Below the pieces are notes generated by a model, which searched no databases, had not been told where the DNA came from, and saw nothing but the letters and a program-made list of their open reading frames with translations. The position numbers were made by a program, and so were the translations under genes. 64,000 nucleotides of DNA from Gymnorhina tibicen (Eukaryota > Chordata > Aves > Passeriformes > Artamidae): NCBI GenBank assembly GCA_013399875.1, contig VXAZ01007996.1, positions 930,001 through 994,000 of the forward strand, written 5' to 3'. Below are positions 1-10,882 of this stretch, one piece after another. Each line of letters starts with the position of its first letter. Within the stretch, counting starts at the first letter, position 1.

Positions 1-3000
1 GCATCCCTCCCACGGTGCACAGAGGCCACCCTGCCAGGGGACAGGAGGCCAAGGGCCAGAGAGAGCTAGATTCTACCCCTATCGAGCCCAGAGAACAATG
101 AATGCACTGCCAAGGAACAGGTAAGTTTGGTAACTTCCTTTTGGAATTCATCTGGGATAACAGAACAGCCCAGTTTGGAAGCGACCTTGAAGGATCATCT
201 GGCCTAACCTTACTTAAGCACACTCAGGACTGGAGTGAGTGTCACAAAGGGACTGTACCTCCCAGAGGTACTACAGGTCTGACACTGAGACCAGCTCCAG
301 TGGAACCTGGTCCTTCCACACCCTGAAAACACCTTTTAAATGCAAATAAATATTCTTGTTTGAGATTTATAGCTGTAAGTAATTACGTATTCTTTTGTCC
401 AGATCAAAAGCATGTAGGCTCCCTAGAGGACGAAAACACTGGGGCTGGAACAGCAACTCAAGAGTGCAGGTACATTTTGATTTCAAATCACACCATTTTT
501 TCTCCCCTTTTCTTAAAGTACCAAATTTTACTATATACCACCCACTTTTTACCATTTCTCTGGACACCGTAACAACATTAAAAAAACAAGCAAGAACAAT
601 TAATATCCCAGCAAGCACAGACAATTCTGCTACTACAGGCTGAGCTGGAAGCTCACTTTTGCAAGAGAGGAATTGCAACCGTTAATTCTTTCAGAATATA
701 AACTTTTACGAATATAAAAAGCACACTGAGAGGAAAATGGTACACCAGGTTACCTCATGTCATACTTCTCAATAAAAGAAATGTTTTTTTCTAGAGATAT
801 TCAACAAGCCAAGCTCATCTTGAGTTAGTGCTAGCTGGGGAAATATGGCAACTCTGAAAATCACTTTGTTCTGAGTACCTCGAGAGGAACTGAAATGCCT
901 CTCTTCAGAAACACAGGCTTGACAAATTTGTCCACTCTTTCCCAGCCCTTATAGTTAAAAAGATAACCTCCCAAAAGCTAAGTGCAGGTAAAGCAAATGC
1001 AGAATTGCCTTGCTGAAGCTGCTGGGGTGGAGGTGTTTGACACAAATCAAAACCCCAACCAAAAAAAATAACTGAGGAAAGAATACAACCACCTCTCAGC
1101 TGCAGTTTACAGCTTTTAACATGGAAAAACCCCCTAAAATTGACAACACTTCTGTCACAACACAGATGCTATTAAGAACTATGCAGGGCTGCTGCAAAGC
1201 TTTCAAAAGTCATGCCATTTTCATGCTGCTGTAACTGGGGAATCTGGGGACTGAAGCACAGGTTAGCACCAACTTCACTTTTTAAAGGAAAATAAACACT
1301 GCAGAATTGGAGCCAGAGGAGTCTGCAGTGGCTGGGACCCCTCCTTTCCAACTCCACAAAATAAAGATTGAACAAGACTGAACATTAAACAATAGAGGGA
1401 CTGTGATCTTTTCCCAGTCCAGAAGGACTGAGGAAAAGGTAGAAGTGTGAAGGCAGAGAAATAATCTGAGAAGGACACTTCACCTTCCATTTCAGGAGTG
1501 GCTATGCAAATCTGAGAATACAGACAGAAGAAAGTGCAAAGATGCAAAAGAGCTGCCAAAAGAGGTGTAATCTTTTAGAGATTAACACTTAAAAGTTTAT
1601 GTCAAATCTAGGTTTAGAGGGAGCTTGTAAACAAAAGCTGGCAAAAGCTACAAATGCAAAGAAGGAAAATTACATCCCCTCTGAGGCACTGACAGGTCAA
1701 ACTTTTGGGCCTTGGTTTCTTAACTCTAAATGCAATTCTCTCCTAGCAGCCACCAAGAACCAGTTTTCCAGCAATCTTTCAAACATATCTGTGCTGGCTT
1801 TTAGCTGGAAACTAAGCACTTAATCCAGAATTACCAAGTTCCAGACCCCTGCTCAGCTGCTCCTGAAGAGACACACAAAGTCTGTAAGCACTTTATTTAC
1901 AGCTCCGAAGTTTTCCAGTGTTTGAGGTTAGACTTTGGGCTTTTGGTCATGGCCAGATTGCCTCTCCCATGCTGCTAAACTGCATTCTAAGTTCAGTCTC
2001 TGCAATGTCCATAACCTCACTGCTAATGGGCAAAGCAGCTTTTCATTTCGTTGGTAACAATGTCCCTCAAGATCCACAAAGGAAATGTTCTCTCTCTCTT
2101 AGACCTAAGAAGCTTAAAGTCTACTGGAATTTATTTGAACTTGCTTAATAAACTGTGTGCTGTTAAAATGTGGTCATTTTAACACGGTGCCGGGACAGAA
2201 AATGAGATAGAGACAGCCATCCGATTCAATTATTTCTGTTAACTGCAAAAGCAATCCTTGGAGCAGAACTGGAACTGTACTCCACTTCCCCAGGAGAAGG
2301 CTGACCACTAGGTTAGAGAATCATTATCACTCTTACATCCTCTCATCTTCTTTTTGTCAGAGGGTGTAAGTCCTTATGTGGACGTAGGGCCTAAGTAATT
2401 TTGCTGCCCTGACATAATTTAAGTGTCCAAATACATTTAGGCAGTTTCCAAGTGAGGGGAAAAAAATTTAACACAAATGTAAGAAAGGAGGATACTTGAA
2501 GCTAGCAAAACTACCCTCCCCCTCAAGTTCTTGAACTGTATCCATCACAGCACTGTCTCAACACTTGAGGGCACAGGAAAATCCTGATTAAATGGACAGG
2601 GCTTGGAAGAAATCCAAAACATCAAACCTCAAGCTTAGTTTAAAAGTACCTACTATTGTGTAGGACTTATTCTCAGTCCTATGCAGACCTTAAACTAAAA
2701 TAAAGACAGAATTGTATGCTGCTTGTTCAAAAGAAAAGACCTTATTTTTTGGGTACAAATTGTATGTGACTTTAATAGTATGAATTCTGTCAAGTTGTCC
2801 ATAGAATAAATTTGCACACAGTTCAACATAACATGTGCACATTAAATAGGATTTGGCATTAAAAGACCCAACATTGAATGGAAATCGAAAATAAATGCCC
2901 ACATTCTCCCCAGAAGACTATTCACCCCAAGGCCTTAGGCATTAATTTAAGTGAATGAGGAAGCCACTAGGGCAGCTGTCGGTAGCTTATTTGATTTGTG

Positions 3001-6000
3001 AATAAACAATGGCTTCATTTTAAATGCTGTTTACTCCTACTACATACTAATGTCAGAATCGAAAACACAAAAAAGAACAGACTATTCAAAACCACACATT
3101 TTTAAGAAATCTTTTATACTGCAAAGTTTTTCATTTCAACATGGCAGCAAAATAAAATTATAAGAACTTCTGCTGCATTACTAATTTTAACTGCTGCTAA
3201 TGTTAAGAAGGCCTGAGATTGTATCTTATACTTAATTGATATTGTGCATTTGGCTGTATATTAATGAGAACTTAGGGTATCATAGGTCATTCCAATAAAA
3301 TCTTTGGGCTTGTCAGCTTGAATTATGTATCTTTACATCTGCAGAAAACAGTGGCAACATGATAATTACAGTAGTTGATACATGTTGTTATAACTTGTTA
3401 GTACAATCGGGTACATCATGTCCAAAGTGCAGATGCCAATCCAGTCTGGCACTAATAATCCATCAAACAGATTATTAATTAAGAACAGTTTCTATGCAAA
3501 GAGGAGCATTTAGCTGCACAATGAATTTTCAGATTGGAGCACAGCAATTTCTCCTTGATATTATGAAGACTTAATTACAACACAAAACCATCTCCCTGGC
3601 ACTCCAAGATGAAAACGGCGACCTTTACCCTGTACATCCATATGCACAGTGCAGAACTTCGTGTGTAGGTGTGCCTGTGGGTTTTCAGATAATTACGCAC
3701 AGAACCTCACTCAACTATTTAGGTTTCACCTGAAACATCCTCATAATACCAGGATTCATATTTATTTGTAGGTTTTATGCTGGGCAGCGTTCAGAAAGAA
3801 ACTGCCTAGAAAGATGCAGTTCTATACAGCCTTTCTCTAGCAGAACATCCACACTAAACGCTTTTGTGTTTCCATCTAACTTTATAATTTGAAAGACAAC
3901 GAAGCCCAGCTGCCCCTTCCTACACTCAATTTCTATTTCACATATAGACATCTTGTCCAGTGATCAGACTCTTGCTTGACATGTAATAGAGGTATGGGAG
4001 TCTAAGAAAACACAAAGAATTTACATAAAAGGAAAGGGACTGTTCCAACAATATGCAAATTGTATCTGCTCATGAATGCAAAATCTGACTATAAAGCAAA
4101 GCGAGTGCACAAGTTAAATATGCCTTTGTGCAACTGGCACTTAAAACAGCTGATAACCCAGGACAAAACTGTCACTGAAAGCATTGCACAGACAATCTAT
4201 GGATAAATTGTTCTTGAACAATTTCTCCAATATACATTAAGCACTAAAAGGCTCGTTTTTAACACACGCACACCATTCAAGTTCAGCCTTCTTGTTTTTC
4301 TTGGTAAGTATGAATATTCAGGCTTGCAAAGAAAAAGGAAAAAGAAGTCCCACTGAGCAGGTCCCACGCTGATCTCTGCTTTTAAGATGCAAACCTACAA
4401 AAACTGCACTGAGATCCAAAAGGTGCTGTGAATTTACAATCTGTAGCAGCAGAATCCAGCCCTATATATCCAAGGCCATTACCTCCAAAGGCCTGAGCCC
4501 CCAGACATACTACATAGGAACAAATATTTTTTACGTTATTCATTTAAATTCACTCAAGCTGTCCAGCACGAAAATCAAGGCCTAGAGAAAGAAAAAACCC
4601 ACAAAGACAAATTGCAGGTACTCGTGTCCATGTGCAATGAACCAGGCCAGCAGCTCAGGGTATTTCCATGCACAAGTCAGCTGTGCAGCACATGTGGAGG
4701 GAGGGAATCCAGCACTTCCCAGTGTCTGCTGTGTGTGGCTATACCAGATCTCATGTGCACACCAGTTCCAGCTGGGCTGCCAGATGTCTGAGATTTATGG
4801 ACATATGGCAGTCCACACGGTAGCATCTAAACTTTTAGGACTTCCACAAAACCCAGACTAATCTGTTAAACTCCTGCAATCTATATGAACAATACCTCTG
4901 TGTGCAAAAGGGAATATGTCCAGGAGCATGCAGATGACTGGTGCCTGACATGGATTAATGGCCCAAACTATCTGCAGTCTCATATTCACTGAGAAGTCAT
5001 GAACCTCTCTATTTTTTCTTTCTGAGTTATGGAGCAGGGCTCACTGGGCTGTAAAATGTTGTATTTGATATATTAAAAGTGTATTGGCTATAAGCATGTT
5101 TTCTTCCCCGGGTGTTGTTCAAGTGGTTCCACATTACCTCCTACATGGGCTGCTATTTAGCAAAGGAGGTGCAAAGGAGCCCCACTTGATCAGAGCTGGT
5201 GTATTACGGGTAAAAAAGTTGTTGCATCTACAGTAAAGGATGAAGACAAGAAAAGAAGGTTGAGTGAGTTGCTCAAAAAATTTCTCTCTCGTCTATGGCC
5301 TCAGACCGACCCTTGTGTTCACACTACACAGTGTTTCAGCACATCACTTCTGGTAAGCCCCAGTCACTGTCTGGGGCACCCTCTGGGGAGCAGCATCAGG
5401 CAGGGCAAATTACATCTGTCCTTAACTTTTGAACCACAGCTTTCTGGGCCAGGCTGCAGAGAAACAGAGATCACAGCTGGGGGAGGAGTTTCTGGCCGCT
5501 AATAGGACTTACCAGAATGACGCTTCTAAAGCATCTGTGTTTTCATTTCCTATTTTGGTTCAAGTGTTTAAGAAAAAGAATTCTGCTTCTGGGTTCTTGG
5601 ATTCCAAACATTAAGCACTGAGTCCGTATTTGAGTACCTAAAGAGAGCTGGCCTGTTTCTCAGTATCATCAAAGCTGTACACTTTCAACCAGTGCTTTTC
5701 AAGTTCAACTGTTCTTTCCCAGTCTTCAAAAATTATTCATCATTTTCCTTGCATAAAGAATGCTCAGATTAATAAGACAAGGAAGAAATGCCCTTGTAAA
5801 AGAAAAAAGAGGGACGAACATACAGACACCACTCTCACTCAGACCCTAACAACAGACCTTTTCATTAATTATCTTTCTAATGATGCATTCTCGAACAATA
5901 CTGCAAAATTTCCTTCAAAAATTGAGCTACTCGCTGGGGAAAGAGTGTATTTTATCTTGTTCCCTCAAGAACTCTGAAGCCATCTTCCTCATATTTATAT

Positions 6001-8099
6001 TCTAATCTTTCTATGCTCACTTGTAAAAGCTGATAATTAGGAAAGCCTCTTTGATGGCCAGGAGCTGCACACTGTTTCTGTGTGCATGGTAACAGCATGA
6101 ATGGCTGGCTGCACTAATCCTGTAAGAGTGTTAAGGGTCCCATGTGACACTTACCCTGAATGCTAAACCTGTCCTATATTATGCTATTTCCCACTAATCC
6201 TCAGAAAATTAATGTTAATTTATAATGAAAAAAAGGTTAATTATACATTTACTTCTGATTTAGCCACATTACACCAGACTCACAAATAATACTGGGGGCT
6301 TTTGGTTTTTGTTCTTTTTTTTTTTCTTTTTTTTTTAAATGGAAGTTTTTTCTCTTTCAGCCTGCAATCAGGGACTATATCCCAAAATCATACCAGGTTG
6401 GGAGGCAGTGTTGCAGAGGCAGGACAATGTCAAGACCCACTGTTAATTCTAATGATCCCTCTGATTCAGTTTGGAGAAACTTTAGCTTTTGTTCTTTAAC
6501 CAAAACTTGCAAACAGTACCTGATTCATTGTTTCTGCTGGTTGTTTTCAAGTATACATTGAATGCCAACTCTGGTTCAGAAAACGGATTCAAGATATTTA
6601 ATTGCCTATTCATTGCTTATTAAAGTAATAACTTACAGAATAAAATTTGCTCCTTTAAGAAATACTTCACTGTAATTAAACCACAGCATTTACTTGAAAA
6701 TCAAAAACCCAACAACGACATCCTACATTTTGAATGATTTATTAATATGAGTACACTCTAATCCCTAAGTACAATCCTGGCATTTTACCCAAAGCCCTGC
6801 AATAGCTGCAGTGCACACTATGGAAACCAACTCTGAGAGGCTGCCAGGAGACAGTACCAGTGGGTACCCCACTGCTTCCAGACAGAAACCCACAAGAAAA
6901 GCAATAATGTACATCACTGACATTTCTGTTACAGAAGTTAAAACTGAATTGATCATAAATGGAAGAAGTCAAACAGACATAAAGTATGTAATTTACATGT
7001 ATCTCAGTGTTTTCTCTGGTAAACCTTAACTTCTCCTACATCACTGTTTATAATTAAACGCATACTTTTACCAACGGGACGTGGACGGGGTCAAACTAAT
7101 ATTACTAAAATAGCATTTACATTTTTCCTTATTTTTATATTAGCTATGCCATCATAACGGGTGATGAAAAACCATTTCAAATTCAGCTGCTTTTCAGAAA
7201 ATTTATAACAACCAATTATTAAGGACAGGGTTTATCTTATTTCCTGGATCTTCCAATAGCCTTTTGAAACCGTTTCTCTGCTTAATATCCTATAAATTTT
7301 TCTTAGAAACATTCTTCAGTGTCTGTGACAGTAAAACTGTGCAGAAAATCAATAGTCTCCATACTTCTTTGCCTGCAATACCTTATATATCAAAATCCTG
7401 TTTTATAAAAGTCTAAAATGAGCTAAAACAGATTCAATTTTAAGATTCAGAATCCAAACTAATAGATTTTAATTTAAGAAACTATCTGACACTGTGAATA
7501 GGCAAACAAATGGATTAGATTCTCTGGTTTTATTCCTTAGGCCATAAGTGTTAGTCTCTCAGCAGAACCAACGTAACACACTGCTATAGATTATCAAAAG
7601 TGACTACTCGCTGCCGTGAATTATTCATTTGAAAAGTTATGCACCAGTGATAATATGAATTACATTTGAAAAATATTCATATAACATTTTAATAAGCTTT
7701 AAAAATGATTTCTTTCCCAATATTTAAACTAAAAATAATATTTAGTATCTCAGAAGGAATTATGGATTTACTGGATGTGTTCAGAAGTCCTGCCATAAGG
7801 TATCTAAGGCTTAGGGGGAACTGATCATGTAAATGCTCTTTAAGATGTACTTGCTCCATAAATTAAAGGTAATACATGTACATTTCTCTCAAAGGCCTCT
7901 AATCAAATTAAATCCATGCATGTAAAGAGCTGGTCCTATTAAAATGTATTTACAAGATAGTCTAAAATTGAAATCAGTAGCGTTTCCATTTCTGTATTTG
8001 ATTTGTGGCTGAGCAAGGCAACACCTCCTCTTTCCTACCTTAGTTGTCCACTGTAGGAGTTGAAACACCAACGTTTTCTTTTCCTTCCTTTTGCTTTCA
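1..8099. other. Intron 3 segment, no gene or named repeat
   Basis: AT-rich unique-looking sequence. The part at about 3160-3590 is unusually dense in TAAT/ATTA cores and may be a conserved noncoding element. Otherwise only short T- and A-runs are seen (for example about 6317-6336). Confidence 0.6.
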
Positions 8100-8990
8100 T
8101 TGATCTCCAGTGGAAAATCTCAGCCAGTCCTCCTCCTCCCTACTCCTTTCTGGGCAGGCTCACCTGCCCTCAGCTTCCAGCACCACGTTGACACTGATGA
8201 ATCACCAATCTTCACTCGCATCTTTCATTTCCCCTACGTTGCAGGCTATCTCCCTTCTCTGCCTGCTTCTCAAACACACAATTTTGATTTCAAAGCCGGC
8301 CTCTTGAAAATTGAACTTCTTATCTTTTCTTCCAATTCCCCCCTCCTTGCCACTGCTGCTGACAATACCACTATCTTTCTCGATTCTCGAGATTTCAAAT
8401 TTCATGGCCCATTCAACTCTTTTCTCCATGCCTTCATCACAGCTCAAACTGTCACTGTACTTCTCTGTGATATCTCCAATATGCACCCTGTCCTCTCCAA
8501 TCCTTCCACTAAAATACTTCTGCAAGGTTTCACATCACTTGCATCAGTTACAGCAAATTCCTGTTTGAGGACTCATTCCCAACGCTCCAACACGTCTAAA
8601 ATAGAGCTGCTAAAATAATGACCCTCCTTACCTGCACTGACCACTATAATTGGCCATTGACCATGACTTTTAATGGTCACCCATTAATAGAAAAGTTACA
8701 TAAAGTTAACCATTACTTTCTTCATTAAGCCCGAGGTTCTGACTCTTCCAAGGTTTAGTTCACCTCCCCTCTTAATTAATTTTTCTACACTTTCCTTTTC
8801 TTCTCCTGTTTCCTACAAATGCACTTACGCTTCCTTCTTGTTCTTCCCAAAGCCTCATGCATACCACCACAACACTGAATATACAAAATATCTTTGTTTC
8901 TTCCCTTCCTAAACACAACTCCCTGTTATGCTTTCCCAGGTATCTCTTCTAAAAATGCTTGCTTCAACCTCAAATTAACCACTAGAATAT
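8100..8990 (+). repeat. Ancient L2-like LINE fragment (decayed reverse-transcriptase region)
   Basis: This C/T-rich stretch stands out from its AT-rich surroundings. Words such as GGCCTCTTGAAAATTGAACT, GCCACTGCTGCTGACAATAC and, further on, GCTGCTAAAATAATGACC, CTTCATTAAGCCCGAGG and CCCAAAGCCTCATGC occur in the order I associate with the C-terminal reverse-transcriptase region of L2/CR1-clade LINEs in amniotes. A 175-codon frame (8091-8618) spans the first half, but codons typical of an active enzyme are not recognisable and the rest has stops. The assignment is from memory of the family and is moderate. A profile search is needed to name the subfamily. Confidence 0.5.
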
Positions 8991-9219
8991 AATCCTTGCC
9001 TTTATTGTGAAAAAGGAAGTAAGCATCCTAATTGAGCCACTTCTTAATCTGTCCAAAACAGTTTTGCCTGGAGTTTTTTCCTTTACACAAATATAAGCAA
9101 ATCATTCCGCGAGAGTGACGCCTTCAAAGATTTTTTAAAAATCCCGCAACCAAACACAAAAAAACCTCAAAACCTTCCCCGCCTAAACAGAAATAATCAG
9201 TTTAATTCACTGTGTATCT

Positions 9220-9388
9220 CATTGAAAAATCAATGCTTACTAACAACTAGAAATCAATATTTCTTTATATAAATCATGAGACAGTAACATGTAAAGCAAA
9301 ATTTAAATCAATTATTCAAATAGAGGCTACTTTAAAGCCATGATTTAAATCAAGACTGATTAATTAAATTAATCCACTCCGTCCCAAT
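9220..9388. repeat. AT-rich segment with repeated ATTTAAATCA words (possible old DNA transposon end)
   Basis: The words AAATTTAAATCAATT, GATTTAAATCAAGACTGATT and AATTAATCCACTCCG recur. I associate gattTAAATCAATCCAC-type ends with an old dispersed amniote repeat, but I cannot name it securely. Decay is heavy. Confidence 0.35.
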
Positions 9389-9394
9389 ACATTA

Positions 9395-9600
9395 CCATAG
9401 CAGATTACTTCACTTACATAGCACTGCACACATTCAAAGTCCTTTTCATGAAGTTGCACACACAATTTGTCGTGGAGGAAGGCTGCAGTGATTTTATTGC
9501 CATAAAACAGATTGGTAAACTGAGACAGAGAGATCAGTCAGTGAATCAGCTTTGAACTCAGGTCTGCTGATCAGCCAGCTCTGCCTTCCCTGAAGAACAA
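9395..9600 (+). repeat. MIR-like ancient SINE
   Basis: The order of words fits the MIR consensus: CACTTACATAGCACTGCACA, then CAAAGTCCTTTTCATGAAG, TTTTATTGCC, AACTGAGACAGAGAGA and finally TTTGAACTCAGGTCTGCTGA. MIR copies are ancient across amniotes, heavily diverged and sparse in birds. A copy still readable by eye is either lucky or under constraint. No target-site duplications are recognisable. Confidence 0.6.
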
Positions 9601-10752
9601 GGCTGATGGTCACCAGTTGAGCCCCCTCAAAGACTGTGTCTTTGGTCTGCACTTTTGGACATTGCTACTGAGCCCAAAATTAAATTTGTGAAACCTGAAC
9701 AAAGACTACAGGAACGGGCCAACTTCACTGTCATACAGCCATACATTTCAGATCAGTTACATGAGCATGGATATACCATACACAGACACAGAGTTCCATG
9801 CAAAACATTCTCAAAAATGAGATGCTTCCCCCCAAAAAACTTCAACTCCAGGATTTTGCAAGATGATAGAAAATATGTAAAAATAAATTTCAGTACAGTG
9901 GTCAGAATCTCTTTTTACACCACAAATGCAAGTAAAGCAATAAAACCTAAAGTGTACTGCCCTGCAATTAAGTCTTTTACTATTTCATTATCTCAGAGGT
10001 ATAACCCCAAATTTTAATACTACAAACATTTAATTCAAAGGTTTTTCTGGCTATGAGGACTCTACTGGGCACTACAGCAAGAAGAAAAACAGATCTAAAC
10101 TAAAAGTGCAATGAAGTGATTATGATGGTTATGAATCAGCCTTCCATTATTGAGCCACTTTAGCAGCATGTAATAGATTCTGATTAAGCTCTTTAAGCTG
10201 AATTACAATGTACTATTAGAAGACTACTCAATTAGTATTTTTCAAGGCCCAGAAGCTAATTTTGCCAGCATCACTAATTTTTACCAAGGTCTGATCATGC
10301 CTTACCACAGCGTGCTCAGCAGGAGCCAACTCCAGCTTTAACAGACCTGCTAATAAAAAGCTCAGGCTGATGTCAAAGCTCAGAGCTCTGTCACTGTGGG
10401 GAAGCTTCACCCCATGTCACAGGTAGGAATTCCAAGATTCCCCATGGGAATACAGACATCACATGCCTCCAAGAGACTGGAGTTTGCCATTTCAGAAGCC
10501 CAGTACAACTGAAAGGCTGTTAGATGCCATTACAAACATTGAGAAGCTGAGACAAGAGCAACTCAAGTTTTCTAAGCAGTTTATAGGTGCTCCTGGCAAT
10601 GGAAAGTGTAATCACAGCATACTGCTCCTTGACTGCACAATAGATTTGGAAACACTGCAATCATTCATGTTCCTGTTGTAAGACACAGTATTATCTCCTG
10701 TTTTCACCATATAAGCAGGCCTAGTCACAGCCAATAAAAAGGGCAAGAGTTG
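9601..10752. other. Intron 3 segment, no gene seen
   Basis: Mixed unique sequence. A 120-codon frame starting at 9655 shows no recognisable domain and has codons consistent with chance. The part near 10130-10240 (TAAT and homeobox-like words) could be a conserved element but nothing proves it. Confidence 0.5.
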
Positions 10753-10882
10753 CAAAAAAAAAACAAAAACAAAAACCAAACCCAACCCAAACCAAAAAAA
10801 CACCAAAAAACCAAAACAAACCAACCAACCAAAAAAAACCCACAAAAAACCCAACAAAAACAAAACAAAACCAAACCAAACC
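10753..10882. repeat. Pure A/C tract, 130 bases (CAAAA/CCAAA-type low complexity)
   Basis: From 10753 to 10882 the plus strand contains only A and C, in irregular units such as AAAAC, CCAAA and CCAACC. It has no fixed period. The minus strand is correspondingly all G and T. The context is intron 3 between ordinary sequence. An open minus-strand frame here (a string of Phe, Val, Gly and Leu) is a product of the composition. Confidence 0.95.

Noticed and set aside
8091..8618. A new 175-residue protein gene
   Set aside because: No ribosome or splice context, no conserved domain, and the DNA resembles a decayed L2-like LINE.
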